DNA from: Ulva prolifera
Lineage: Eukaryota > Chlorophyta > Ulvophyceae > Ulvales > Ulvaceae
Assembly (NCBI GenBank): GCA_023078555.1
Contig: CM041203.1
Span: 2,633,481-2,697,480, forward strand
Reading direction: 5' to 3'
Length of the DNA stretch: 64,000 nucleotides
Notes under the pieces: model-generated
Database searches by the model: none
The model's input: only the letters and a program-made list of their open reading frames with translations
What the model was told of the DNA's origin: nothing
Shown: in pieces, positions 12,515-25,107 of the stretch
Numbering within the stretch: the first letter of the stretch is position 1
Layout: each line of letters begins with the position of its first letter
Made by a program: the position numbers and the translations under genes

Positions 12515-15198
12515 CGGGGTGCAGCACGCAGAGAGAGGGTGCTTCAGTTTGCTAATACGCGTGTATTTGACAGCCTTATGGCTTCTGGTGTCTGAGTGAT
12601 GCGATGGTGTGGCATCTGCACATCAGCTGCAGGCAGAGAGTGGGATGTGTGTGCCTGTTGCAAGAAACGCTGGGGAGTCGCACCTTAGACGGGATGAGCA
12701 GACACGTGGACGGGGGACATGCTTGCCAGACAGGACTTCGAAAGGTATGGGAGAGTTCACGGCCTGCTGCCCTGGCCAGGGCAGCCCGGAGACCAGCGTG
12801 AGCGGCGGAACGTATCATGCACGCCCGCTGTCACACTGAGCATGCACCACAGACGGCGCGATCATGGACGGTCAGTGACCAGTTTGAGTACGAGCTACAG
12901 AGTGAGATTTGCAGTGGACGCTCTTGATCTCCGAATACTCAAATCAGCTGGCCATCGTGCCCCAGTTCGCTGCTAGCACACCACGCTTGACGCATTTAGA
13001 TGCATCGACTGCGAGTCACTTCCTCTGTGGGTTCTCGGATGCCCTGCGGATGCTCCCTGGATCCCGACAGTCCTCTCATTCCGTTCTTTTGCTGAATTGC
13101 GGCAGTGTCGGTGGCTTCAAGGGTTCCTGGCTGATGTGTTCCCCACATCGTTTGCAGAGACTTTGCTGGAACGCATGCCTCGAGCTTGCGGCGCTGCCTG
13201 CGCTGGAATAAATTCACAGGGCGATGACGTGCATCTCAGGCTCTGTGGGAATTGATGACATGGTGTCACGAGCCATGGATCGCCGATGCAGGGCTGAGCA
13301 GCCACCACCTTTGTATTGCCACAAATTGTCGTTGGACACCGAGATTGCGAAGCCTGGACATCACGTGTCTGACTATCGTGCTGGCGTAGCTCTGGTTAGC
13401 GGGCGGTTCCGTAGCTGACACTAGCACCGAGTTGTGCTGTTCGGTTCATTCAATCGGTTCAACTGGGCCTTTCAACACTGTGACGTGTCGAGCAACTGAT
13501 GCGCCAGGGCCCTCAGGTATTTTCACAAATTTGATCTCTCATGCGTGGCCGAACGGGCAAGCAATATCGTCCCACCCGTTGGAAGTAAGTACTCGGGGGC
13601 AGGCTGCGTGTTGCTCATGAGGCGCCTGCGCACTGGATGCTGTATGCTGCAGATTGCTTCCAGGCAATCGACAATGCAGTAGTCTGGTGCACTCCTGCTT
13701 GGTCTGTGTACCAACTGCCGCACAGCAGTGCTTTCCAACAGCTGGGTGGTCGCCCTGGCTAGCTGCAGTCCATGTAAACAGATGACGGAGCAACAAAGCC
13801 TATGACACACTGTAGATTTCAACAGCTCTACGTGTAAGATATAATACGTTGACATCTCCCGCAACGTAAGCAGGCTTTGGTGTAGCATGCGCTACGACCA
13901 ACGTGTCACGGAGACTTGCGTGTTGGTGCTTCCTGGGAGCCAGTTGATACCGTATTGCTCAACCCTCTACGCGAATCAATCAGTAGTGTGTCACGAGTTG
14001 GAAGGCTTCCGGTTCTCGCGGCAGGGATCCGACAAAGACATTACAGCCTGAACATCGCGTCAAGGCCGGCATCCTCTAAGCACACAGCAACAATAATGCC
14101 ACGTGTAGTGGCATCATTTAAAGCGTGTGCGTGTGCACAGCTTGCCATGTTGAGGTACGTTGTGCGCTTTCGATGCATGTTGCGGTGCCAAATGCTGGGC
14201 AGTCGACGACGAACATGGATCGTACACATCGTGTACACCTGCGCATGCTGAGCATCACTAAAACTCAGGTTCAAGCATGACCAACGTGTCGGTCTAGCAA
14301 CTAGGAACACGCAGTCCACGCCGGAACGGAATATCTGCAGGACCGAGGAACAGGCACTGCGATATGCACACTGCTGGCGCCCTATGACTTGAGAATTGGC
14401 AGAGCAATTGAATCTCATCGCTGGGAGCGTCTCAACGAGGATATCACATGGAAAAGAGGTCGTATCCGTCGACGGCATGTGGAATTCGATTCGTACATTA
14501 AGACCCAGCTGTACACCCAGCAAGTTCCAGGAAGGTCACGATCGGCGACACACGGGGAAGTGGGCCATGACAGATTGAACACTCTCTCGAGATATGTAAT
14601 ATGGTAGCGAGCTTTAAAAGCGCCTCGCCAGCATGGGAGACGTCGCGACGTACTTCCAAGCACCGTGCAATCCGTGGCCTGCGGTCACGGCTCTGTAAGA
14701 CATGCGCATGTGTTTCTTCCCAGTCCGGAAGATTGCGTCGAATGACATGCGTCACGCCCGTCTTACATGGCTTCGCAAAGCTGCACGCGCATTCAGATGA
14801 GGTGCAACTGGTAACACCTACCACCTCCCTAGAGCAGCTGGTGATGGTGGTGTTCATGGATTGTTCAGGCGGTGGCAACGTAATAACGCTTTATGGATGT
14901 GTGACGACTGCAATCCTCCATCAGCGTGACACGTGGCAATCCGCAAGCGCGTTCTTACCGCGTCAACAGAAATTGCGATCTCAACTCTGGCAGAAGCTCG
15001 CAGTGGTGCCATGCCGGGAGGTCCGGCACAAGATAGTCCTATGAACTACATAAACCACCCTCCCACACATGCTCACGTGTTCACTAAATTGCTGCGTCAC
15101 ACGAAAACCTTCGCCCGTTCTAAGCCAATCATTATCGAATTGCCTCCTGAAGTGGCAACGCCCGCCACGCTGTTCTGCTCAAGTGAATTTAGCTCAAC
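12515..15198. other. 2.7-kb spacer, no supported gene
   Basis: Divergent intergenic region between the PPR-like gene (minus, starts 12514) and the tetraspan-like gene (plus, starts 15199). Frames such as 14041-14523 minus and 14601-15044 plus lack domains and any splice partners. It must hold both promoters; I saw no convincing core element. Confidence 0.45.
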
Positions 15199-17780
15199 AT
15201 GAGCAGTCTTGATCCGTTTGGAGGACCTTCGTATCCAATGGGTGCATATAAGCCCCGGGGTCGCGGGGACGCTGGTTCATCCGTGTTTCGCAAAATAGAC
15301 GAAGCCGTGCGAGACGTGGGCTCTCAACTCACTGGAGGGCGCAAAGGCCGCAATGGCAGCTGGTCCTCTATATGTGGCTACTTAGGCATGCTGAACATGG
15401 CTGGAGGACTCATATTCTTGCTCTGGACATTCCAGATGCTCGGAGTGACGGCGAAGATAACAGGCGCGTGCATCGGTACGTTTCCCTTATGTCAATGCTT
15501 CAAGTACAGTGAATGGAACCACGGCTGATGGATGTGCCGTGGCTGCGTGCTCGTTCTGATCTGGGGCCGCATAAGCCATCCGGTGGCGCGTCTCGATGCA
15601 TTACAGGATGCGTACCAGGGCTGGACATCGCTGTAGAACAGGAATACCAATGTTTTTGGAAGCTAAAACGCTACGTTTACGTGAGTTTGGCCTACAGTTA
15701 TGGCCGTATGGTTGTCGTGCGGATAGTGAGAGCTCTTGCGTGCGTTGGTTTTGCGTGGCACGCGCGCCACAGTGAACTGCTCTGCGAGCGGCAGTGAAAG
15801 CAGTCAAGTAAATGTTCGATCTTCTGCACCTTTGCAGGTGTTGGAATGCTAGTCATGGGAGTGGCATCTGTGCTCGCGATGAAACGCGATGCCCCCAGCC
15901 TCAAAACATTCACTCTGGCCGCTGCAGTATTGGTGGGTCTCTTGAGTTGGTCATTCGTGACACAGGTACGCATACTTTGAACCCGATTGCCTCGCTGTCG
16001 CTGTGCCCGCGTGATGGCGTGCCTGGGGTCGCGAAGCAGGGCGTTCAGAGCCCCATGCTTCGATTTACTCTTGCATGGGGCACACTACAAGGCAATCTTG
16101 GAGGGTCCCTTGCTAATGTCCGTGGACCGTGAAGCAACGTCACCAAGTTCGGTGTTCCGATCGCGAGTGCTGCGTGTAGCAGGCGTCGCTCAAACGATTC
16201 AGCCTCATCGCAGTGAGTAGCATAAATTCGACGAAATGCCCGCTTCTGCAGGTATCCTCTGACATTCGGAATGATTGCATTCTCGCCGAGACATATCTGC
16301 GGCTTGATCACCTGGAGGACTCCATGCAAAACGTGAAGCACGATGAGCTGATCAACGGCATCATGATGCGCCTGGACCACATCAACACCGACATCTCACA
16401 CATCAAAGAACATACCGATGACAAGATCGAAGAATCCAAGAAGCAATTAGAGTTCAAAGAAAAGGCGAGTCAGGCCCCTACTTCATAGGAAAGCTGCGCT
16501 GTTCAGGCTCAGACGTTGAGTCCACATGCCAACGCTCTCATACATGCAGGACGCCAAGTACCTAGATGACAAGCTGCGTGACCTCGTTTCTATCGCTGAA
16601 GACGCCATTACGACCCTGGACGCCCAAGTAGCGAACATTGAGGGCAACATTACAGAGCTCGAAAGCATTCGCGAAGAGGACCTCACAGCGGTACGTTTCC
16701 GTTGACTTCCAAGGCTGCATCCTTTGATCCACCACTCTGTCTGGCTGTGCTGCTGGCTCTGAACTGGTCCGATGCTAGAATTGAACCGGTCCATGAAGCC
16801 TGGCACATTGTGCAGGACCAGAAGATGAGCAAGACACAACTTAAGGCCAAGATCCGGGCATACAAGTACCGCCAGAAGGTACTTGCGCCTCGCCGTGATG
16901 CCCTCGCGGACGTCATCAAGCGCATTGAAGGCCACATTGATGGCAATGTCAGCAGCCGCGACTACGTGGTACGGTGCCCCAACACATCGACACCGCGGTC
17001 CTGACCGCCCATCCTACCACACCTTCCTTGCACTGGTCTTGACACCGTTGTCAGTGCTCCAGTTCGTAGTGACAGGTCGTATGTGTGGCTCCGCCTGTGT
17101 GGCCCCTTACAATGCTGCACTGTGCAGGAGATTCTGAACGAGCTTGAGAAATCGATCAACGATCGGGAGCTTCTAGAGGTGGTCTCAGCAGAGCGTGATG
17201 ACTTGCCGTACGTCAAGGCCAGTGCCAACCGCCTGCAGAAGGACGACTATGACCGCATCATGGTGGGCGACTACAAAGAGAAGGCCCGCAACCGCACAGC
17301 TATACAAGCCCGTCAGCGCAAGAAGTATGAGGTGTGTTTGCTTTTGTGGCTCGATCTGGCCATCTTCAGCCTGTCCGCTGCAGGCCCTGTGTGAACCCAG
17401 CTGCTTGCCAGGTTGCCAGGTGAGCCAGCCATCGCTGTTCACCAAACGCATGAGTGGTCAAAGCGTGGTATATGACATGCTGCATGTGCTTGGTGTGTGA
17501 TGTGGTGTGCTGTGTGGGTCCGGTGCCGTCCTGACGTGTAGCACTTGTGCAGAAGTACATGTCCAACATCTACAAGCAACATGACAACCGGATCGGGAAC
17601 CGGGAGAAGTACTTGCACAGCCTGAATGAGTGGTTGGAGTCGATGCCAGAGCATTGCATGCAAGATTTGGAGCAGATGTGGCCATCTACAATGTTGGGGT
17701 GGGGAGCGATCGCACTGTCAGTTTTGAGCTCGTACACAGCGTTGACGAGTACCGTCCTCTCCGTGAAGAAGGACTTCTAA
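15199..17780 (+). CDS. Four-TM protein with a long coiled-coil segment, unknown function
   Basis: Seven exons with fully consistent phases: 15199-15475, 15838-15965, 16252-16464, 16550-16690, 16816-16968, 17128-17331, 17553-17780, giving 447 residues. The third exon ends at an AAG|GCGAGT site, a GC-AG intron. The product has a Gly/Pro-rich N-tail, three hydrophobic helices at about 57-76, 82-107 and 114-134, then roughly 280 charged, heptad-like residues (for example MQNVKHDELINGIMMRLDHI), and a last hydrophobic helix at about 418-441 ending in VKKDF. Three helices, one very large loop and a C-terminal helix resemble tetraspanin topology, but the CCG motif is absent and the loop is helical. 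I do not recognise a family. The start is the first ATG of an open frame and the gene uses moderate GC codons. Confidence 0.82.
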
Positions 17781-17937
17781 GCAGAGGTATGATATTAGAA
17801 CATAGCGCCGTCCGTCCCTTTAAATGTCCGTAGGACTGGCCGGATGGATGTTGTGGGATCGACACCCGCCATTTAATGATTTTGTACACAGGAACAATGT
17901 GTATCCCGGAGATTTGGTTCGGTTGATTGTAAGTTGA

Positions 17938-17942
17938 TTCAC
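17938..17942 (+). terminator. Possible TGTAA polyadenylation signal
   Basis: TGTAA lies 158 bases after the stop codon of the four-TM gene. TGTAA is the usual poly(A) signal in chlorophyte algae. One pentamer is weak evidence by itself. Confidence 0.3.
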
Positions 17943-18125
17943 CATGATTACTCTTCCTTACAACAACCGACCTCCTGGCCGTAGCCTCACTCAAACCATA
18001 TACACTATGCCGAAGTGTACAACATCATTGACATGCATCAGTGTCAAAAAACTCAAACTGCAAAGATGCAAAGAACGTACGTACACAAAAGTAAGTAGGT
18101 ACATAATGTACCTCTTGGAACGATG

Positions 18126-18617
18126 CTATCGTGCATTAATCTTGTCTAGTGCTGCTGCTCGTGCTTCAGGTGTACTTTCAGCATAAGCCCGCTCGGACAA
18201 AATCTGCTTGATCCTTGCCATGGTCTGTTTCACCTGCAGTGATCAAGAATTCTGGAAAAAGACATAGCATGAAATACACGTGAAAATGCGCATTGTTGTC
18301 CGTAGTGCACGCCAGCACAGCGTGTGGATAAAAACCACAGCAGAACGGAGACAACATCAGGTCCCGCACCTGCTTCATCCGGACAGTGGACGTGTCTTTA
18401 GCTTTGATTTTCCTCCAGAACGATTGTGTGTGCAGATAGTTTTGCTCACGCACGCAGATCACCCACAACTTCTGCAGATCGTCAAACGATTTTAGGCGCA
18501 ATTCTGACGCCTCCCATGCCCTGCCTGCACAACAACGATTGCTTAAGGGTTTGCTACGAGTTCATGAATGCTTCGACCTGTTTTCGCGAAAGCTGGATCT
18601 TTTGCAACATTTTGCAT
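18126..18617 (-). CDS. Mitochondrial ribosomal protein uL29m (MRP-L47 family)
   Basis: Large-subunit protein of the mitoribosome near the peptide exit tunnel. Exons (plus coordinates) 18617-18578, 18524-18370, 18233-18126 join in phase. The middle exon reads TGRAWEASELRLKSFDDLQK followed by LW, the diagnostic uL29m block; the last exon carries VKQTMARIKQILSERA, the conserved second helix. The proposed ATG gives only about 100 residues with 13 before the conserved block, short for the family and without an obvious targeting peptide, so a further upstream exon may be missing. The first intron would be only 53 nt, with donor GTCGAA. Family assignment is confident, the start is not. Confidence 0.85.
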
Positions 18618-20550
18618 CTTTTACTCGACACAAGGCACGTCCTCCGAAATATCGACGCAATCTAGACTCAAGGGCCCCCCACTAGCCCATAGTTCAAGCA
18701 GAGTACTAGTCATACCTTTACCAGTCTCCCTGCCGGGGAGAAAGCAGAGCAAGCCAGTACGTTCACTGATTGGTCGGGGTCGGCCTGGGGTTGACGTGGC
18801 TATCGCGGCTGTGGTCCCGCTGACCTCAGTGCTCATGAAGGCTCCCCGAGCAGCCTGTGAACTCAAAATTACATTCACATTTTTGTAGATGTGGCACAGA
18901 CGGTTCATCCTTACCTATCAGGAAAGGACTTGCGGACGGCCAACGCCAGAAATTTAGCTCGGCATTAATATAATAAAATATACGTACTGGTGAAGACGTA
19001 AGTGTAGAGCGTCCTTGATATGCAATCTGCGTCCAGATCGAATCCCGGCACTCAACCAGCCACCTCTCATGCATTTGAGGTGCGCGATATCTGCGTTGGA
19101 CGCCGCATAGGTGAACAGCGCGGCGACGGCACGTGGTCGCAAGCGGTCAGATGAATCGGAATATTTCAAGTAGGCATTGTCTCTCATGGTGCAGCTGGCC
19201 GGGTCCTCACCGTCTGCGTGCGTTCTGCTCCCTCTCGCTCCAACACAGAAGCAAAACATGTGCTGCCATCGATGTCCTCGTCCAGCATTGCCAACCGATT
19301 TTCATCGGCCCCAAATATTTCACCACGGTATGTTTGATCATTATGCGTGTTGTGCGGAACGCAGGACTGCGACAACTGCATCGCGCCAGTACTGCTACGC
19401 TACCCGACACTTATTGCAAACTCACAACTGCGTCCGTGGCAATCTTCCGCAACAGCATTGCTCCCTGGCGAACAAGTCGCCCCATGATTGTAGTACAGCA
19501 TCGTTTGTCCGGAGCTAGGAGCACTGACCATGCCCAACAGACCGCATTCCTGCCGCTCATCCTGGCATGGCCTTGCGTGCTGGAAAATAACAATAACCGG
19601 CTGACAAGCATGAGGATGCAGTTCAACTACGAAGCCAGAGCCTGGCTGTCGCTGGTTTTGTCCCTACATGCACCCGTGCTCTTTGTTTGCAGAATACGCA
19701 GCACAGTGACAACACCGCATGTGCAGTGCACGGCTTCGTTAACGAATTATGGCGCAATGTTTTGGGTGAAGTTGCATCATATTATATATCACCTTGGTTT
19801 ACCTACCTCACGGGCTAGCCTTGGCACTTCATGACATCCACTTCATGGTTCAATGATGCCGCGAATGCGTGATCAGCATCGCCACCTCTGCAGCGTCGTT
19901 GCGATCCATACAGCCATGTGACTATGCCTGGAAGCGGAAGTGTTGTACCTCTTCCGGCGGCATTCTGGTACATGCATGTTCCTGCCAAGTAAATAGCAAT
20001 TGCCATCAGCACAGTTCTGAACTAGCATCAAATACCTGCAGCCAGCATCTCAGCCACGGCTGCGAATGCCAGCTCTATACAGCCAGGCATCCAAGCACAC
20101 ATAGAAACGTCCTATGCCTGCATTTCCTCTAATTGTGAAGAATCTTTTGTAGTTTCTCATGTGCCGTGCATTTGCCCATAGTGGGCGTGCACGGAACTGG
20201 TGAACGAGTGAGTGGATTTGCAAGTGAATTCCTAGCAACGGCTCGATGCCGGGCTCTGTCCTTTGTAACTACATACAAAAGCCAGAAAATGGAAGGGCAT
20301 ACGCCAGGACCGACCAGTGGCAGGGCCGTGGCCACAGTCGTTTAGCGTGTGTTTCCAGGTTCATTGCGCGCGCCCGGGCGCCTAGGCGGGCACTGGTGCC
20401 CTCGCCTGGATGCACAGGGAGATAATGTTGCAAATTCTTTGGCTGACATCACGCCCACCCCTACTCTGCTATGAGTGCATAAACAAAGTACACCTTTCCT
20501 TAACCATGGTGGCTTACCCCCTTCGGCATATGCGGTCCCGTTAATACGGA
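18618..20550. other. Spacer, no supported gene
   Basis: Moderate-GC region. Minus-strand fragments such as 19381-19210 (GEIFGADENRLAMLDEDIDG) look exon-like but could not be linked in phase to neighbours, so I make no gene call. It could hold upstream exons of uL29m or an unrecognised minus-strand gene. Confidence 0.35.
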
Positions 20551-20590
20551 TTGTCAATGTCCTCTTGAGGATACGGCTCAGTAAATTCAG
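20551..20590 (-). repeat. Dispersed repeat R2, copy 2 (transposon-like ORF fragment)
   Basis: Reverse-strand copy of 4527-4566, 39 of 40 bases identical. In the same frame it encodes SEFTEPYPQEDIDN, then PY and a stop codon. It lies in a gene-poor spacer. Confidence 0.55.
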
Positions 20591-20946
20591 ATTTACTTTT
20601 ACTTTATCATCTACAGCAGCGTGCTCTGTGTCCTACAAGAGAGCCTGCTACTGTCTGCGCTCCCCATCGGACGGCCGACTCTTTCTCATCCGCACGGCAG
20701 GTCCCCCGGCCGCTTGCAGCCGGACACAAGTTGCTCACACGCCAACACCAGCACCCCCCCATCCTGCGCTACAATGTCTGCAAGCGTACAAACCCTGCAC
20801 AGCCAGGGCACGCAACCTTGCACAGTGTCATTGGGGCAGCGGCAAATGTATATACATAGAGCCCTACGCATTATGATTACGTCCCACATTTGTTTAGACG
20901 GTGTTCTGCCGTACAATGGGCCGGACTGTTGCAAATTGACAGATCC

Positions 20947-21429
20947 ATGGATCTGCAGCGTGAGCTTCAACCCGGCCACAGCTCACGCTGCCCATGTTGC
21001 TCGAGTGTGCTGCGGACAGGAAGCCTACGTTTGCCACTGCACTGCCCGCCTAAGGGCAAGGGCTCTCGAGAGTTTGCAACCCTGCGGGCGGGAGCGTGCT
21101 GCTGCTGGAGTCTTCAGGTGGCACTTCATTGTATCCTTCATACGACAGCGCAGATGCTCTGACGGACACTCGGAGAGTTCCAGAATGGGGCTCTGCTGGC
21201 GGCAGGTGGACAGTGGAGCGCTTGGCATGCCATCGCAGAGGACCCCGTCTTTGCGCACGAATGTTACATGCCTGTGGAGTGGATTGACTCGTGTACGAAC
21301 AGTGACAGTGTCTTAAGTGTCTCAATTGACGCGTCTGGCTCGAGCGATGATCATTCGAAGCGCCTCAGGACTGCAGAAAAAAAGGTCCCAGGTGGCGTGC
21401 CGATTCAGCTATCTCCAGATATGCATTAG
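20947..21429 (+). CDS. Possible small Cys-rich protein, two exons
   Basis: Speculative model: 20947-21117 joined to 21214-21429, both phase 0, giving 128 residues. The first exon is Cys-rich (RCPCCSSVL, later AGACCCW); the second is acidic and protein-like (WHAIAEDPVFAHECYMPVEW and SGSSDDHSKRLRTAEKK). The donor is GTGGCA and the acceptor GGACAG, neither typical for this window. No family recognised. It could instead be the last exons of a longer gene. Confidence 0.25.
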
Positions 21430-21803
21430 CGGTGATTGCGAGCTGCTGCTGCGGAACTTCGCCACCCGCGTGGGCTTCGCGTTGCCCGGCTCGAGAGCTG
21501 GGCTCCATACCCCCTCTCCGGAGGATCCTCCAGCCCGGCGATGTGAAGTGGTTCGCCAGGCTGCGCCATGCGACTCAGATGCACCATTTGCCGGCACCGG
21601 AAAGAAATATGTCGTCGCGTACAGCGGCTTTGTGTGTGCAGTTGCCTTGTTGTCCGTGGACGTGAACTGTGAATTTGATCGTGCTGTGTGTTTGCTGGCA
21701 AATTGATCAGTGATCGGTAAGCGTGCGGCCGTTTTCCTCCCGCATTGCAATACAACGCAGCTGAGAGCCTGAACGAGCGTGATCTGCTGCTGGGGTCACG
21801 ATC

Positions 21804-24454
21804 ATGAGGCGATCATCGCTGCTGTGTTGCGTGACCGTGTTGGCTCTGGCATGTACCTCCTGCATCTGCACAGCTAACGACGAGAATCCGAAGGCCGAAG
21901 CCGCTTTCCTCGACGAAGTCGCTGAAGATCGAGGTGGCCTCCAGTCTTTGCTGAACTGGGCTATCGGTGCGCAGCTGCTACCCGGCAGGTGTACATTCTC
22001 ATTCATGCTCACCCACACAGCGCCCAGGCGACATCGCCGCGTTTCCGCGTGCTCAAGGCGGGTACGGCCTCTGATATTTATCGTTAGCGTGAGTAAGTAC
22101 CGAAGGGCATGTGCACCGCATGTTCCAGTTCACAAGGCCACCTGCCTGATTACCTCCGAGGCCATGCTGTACCTGTAAAGGCTGTAGCTTAGCGCTAGTT
22201 CGATGGCCTCGGGTCGGAACGCACATACTAGTTGTTCTCATGTTGGAAGAGGTCAAATTAGCGATGTGCACGCTGTGAGTGTGAGCATGAGCAGTTCAAG
22301 CGTCCAGTAATTCTCCGCTCGAATCACTGCAGCAACACCCACTACTTTGCAGAACACAGCAGCCCGGAGGCCCTCAGCGAACTGGCGCATAACGTCGGGC
22401 AGGACCTTCCTGACGCCACGCTGGAGGAGCACCGCGCTCGGCTGTCAGAGTTTGTGCAGGACTCCAAGATGTGGCCTTCAGACAGTGAGATCATGAACAC
22501 GACGCTGCGGCTCATCGGGAACCGCAGCGAGCCTGAGTCCACCCGTGTGCAAGGGCTGCGCATGCTGCAGGACATCGTGGAGGACACTCTGCTTGCCAAC
22601 GGTACGGCACCATCTCGGCTGTCCCCTTCTTGCCCATCTCCGTTCACCACACACGATGCTGCTGCCTGGAGCAGTGTCGTCCGTCATGCTGCCAGCCTGG
22701 ACTTCTATATCCTTGCCAAACACCATGCTTCATCGCGCACTTGTCGACCCAATCAATCTCAGTCGCTGCCGTAGCCAGCGGCCACTTGTGCATCATGCTC
22801 CACTGTGTATTGATACGTGCAAAGCTCCTGTAGCCACAATTTGCACGCGAGGTACGCTACAAGCTGCTCCCACTGACGATGTCACATAAAGCACTTCAGC
22901 AGTACCTTGTACCCCACCAGGCGGCAGCACAGCCTCCCCATCTTGGACCCCAGCGACCCGCCTCTGACTGGGTCATGGCCGTCCTGTGTGGGCGTTCAAC
23001 CACAGGCTACCCCTCCCACGTGTGGGGTGGCGTCTCCCGAGGGCCACGACAGCGCCGCATGCATGCAGAGCTCCCGGCCCTCGGCGGCGTCGATGTGCTG
23101 GCGGACGCGATGCTCGAGGGTGGCACCATGCGGCTGCAGGCGATGCGGGTGCTCGCGACGGCGGCCGCCAACAACGTGCCATTCCAGGAGGCCGTCCTTA
23201 AGAAGGAGGCCGGCACCGTGCAGTGGTTGCTGCAGGTCCGCCCCTGCTCCCTTGGGGCTGCTTGTGTGTTTCTTGAGCATGAGTGTTGTGCAGGCGGCCG
23301 TCAGGCTGCCCCTGCCCTGCGTCGTTGGGACGATCCAGTCTGACAAAATCCACAGCGTTGGGGCTGCTGCCAGTCGTTGCACGGGCCTGGGTGCATCCGG
23401 GCCGCAGCGCACCGCGAGTGATGTCCACGCTTGCATGGCCACCATGCATGCAGGCCGCAGCGGACGCGCTGTACGCGACGCCACTCGACACGGAGCTCCT
23501 CTCCGCGGCGCTCAAGGCAGCCGCCGCGATGGCGCGCAACCTGCCGCCTCTGGCCACCGGCCTCATGCGCGCACACGTCGCGCACCTCCGGCCGGCGGAG
23601 GCCCCCGCCCCGACCGGCGCCGACCCCGTGGACCAACTGCCAGAGAGCCTCCAGCTGCTGTTCGAGGTCGCCGTGAAGCTGCAGGGGGCGGCCGGCAGCG
23701 AGGGTGGCGATGCGGGCGTGCGCGCGCGGCGCAACGCGGCGAATGCCGCGATCGGCTTGCTCTCGGATCTGGCGGTGAACAGCGCTGACGTGCGGGTCGT
23801 GCTGCAGGGGGCGCAGGCCGCAGAGGCCTGGACAGGTAAACCCCATCTGCCCCTCTCGCTCTGGTGGCCTTTGTGCTGATGCGCCTTGCTGAGCTCGCAC
23901 CTTGGTGCCGTGTGCGGTGCCCGCATGAGTTTGGGATTGAAACGGCGTGGAGCCCAGTGCATGGGGGCTGGCTGAGCTGGGGTCGGCGCATGACTCCCAC
24001 CTCACATCGCAGCAGGTGCGATAGCCAGCGTGCTTGGGGCCTGCCAGCCAGCGCGCCTGGCGCGAGCATGCACCAGGCCCTCGCAGCCATCCAGATTATG
24101 CGTGCTGCGTGCTGTCTGTTGGCGCCTGGGCCACCCGCTTCGATGCCGGGACTCACGCAGCGCCCGTCTTAGCGCAGAGCGTGGCCTGCAGGTGCATGCA
24201 GAGCCGTGTCGGGAGGCAGGCTGGATGCGGTGCAGAAGGTGGTGCAGCTGCTGGCCAACATGCATGAGCCCCACCCCGCCCCCAGCCACACCGCCGCCGA
24301 CGCCTGGCACGCCGCCGCGGACTGCCTGGACGAGCTCAGTAGGCAGGTCAAGGCAGCGATAGGGGATGGGGAGGACTGGGCGACGGAGGTGCTTCAGGAT
24401 GTGCAGGCCGCAATGGACGCACTGCCCAGCGCCCCGCAACGGGACGAGCTGTAG
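21804..24454 (+). CDS. SIL1/Fes1/HspBP1-type nucleotide exchange factor, ER-targeted
   Basis: Hsp70 nucleotide exchange factor; in the ER, SIL1 releases ADP from BiP. Five exons join in phase: 21804-21966, 22353-22601, 23069-23235, 23454-23835, 24192-24454, giving 407 residues. Residues 1-24 are a signal peptide (LLCCVTVLALACTSC). Then come the Fes1-type N-terminal block (SLLNWAIEHSSPEALSELA), armadillo-like helices (ELPALGGVDVLADAML) and the family motif LATAAANNVPFQ. The protein ends in QRDEL, a KDEL-type ER retrieval signal, which with the signal peptide places it in the ER lumen. The acceptor of the last exon has alternatives a few codons apart. Downstream is a 37-bp minisatellite. Function is inferred from family and targeting signals. 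Confidence 0.88.
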
Positions 24455-24590
24455 AGCTCAGTGAGGCGCGTGCAGAGTCCGGAGACGGCTACAGTTCCGC
24501 GGGGTACTTGTACCCTAGGACCATCACACGGTTGTTCATGCTGGCCAGGCCTTGTTCAGCAAGCATGGCCTGCAACAGTCCCGAAGATAC

Positions 24591-24701
24591 GGCCAGCGCG
24601 ACCTGGTGGCTCGAACCCGGTGGTAGCGGCCAGCGCGACCTGGTGGCTCGAACCCGTTGGTAGCGGCCAGCGCGACCTGGTGGCTCGAACCCGGCGGCAG
24701 C
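24591..24701. repeat. Minisatellite, 37-bp unit, three copies
   Basis: Units at 24591-24627, 24628-24664 and 24665-24701, nearly identical, each starting GGCCAGCGCGACCTGGTGGC. It begins 137 bases after the SIL1-like stop codon and may be part of its 3' UTR or of the spacer to the next gene. Confidence 0.9.
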
Positions 24702-25107
24702 GGCCCGCACGGTAGTGGGCTGTGACTTGTACTGTCGACGAGCGCTGTGAGACATTGGCGTTGGTATCCGAATTGGTAGCGGCTCCCGGGCACATGTGTG
24801 TGGCAGTTCAGCCTCGCGATGGTGGGCTGGGGTCAAACGGGCGAATTTTACAATTATGGCAATGAACGGATCCGTGTTGTGGACCGGTGTAATTCACAGA
24901 CTCGAGTACAATGGTATCAATGCGTGCATACAATCGCACGCTCTTCGCATGTATGCAGACTCCCAAACAGCCACAATGCGGTGGCCCGTTGAACTGGCTG
25001 AACCCCGCCAGAAGCGACCCTTCTTGGCAAGATGCTGAACAGTAAGGGCCATGCATGACAAGCTCATGCGGCCAGTGCACCTACGACACACCGGCCCGCC
25101 TGTGAGC

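Noticed and set aside
20475-20876. 133-residue open frame with a hydrophobic start
   Set aside because: It runs through repeat R2 on the opposite strand and shows no family similarity.
24591-24701. Possible tRNA genes or CRISPR-like array
   Set aside because: On the minus strand the units contain GGTTCGAGCC, like a tRNA B box, but the flanks do not form a T stem or acceptor stem. Units are adjacent without spacers, so it is not a CRISPR array.
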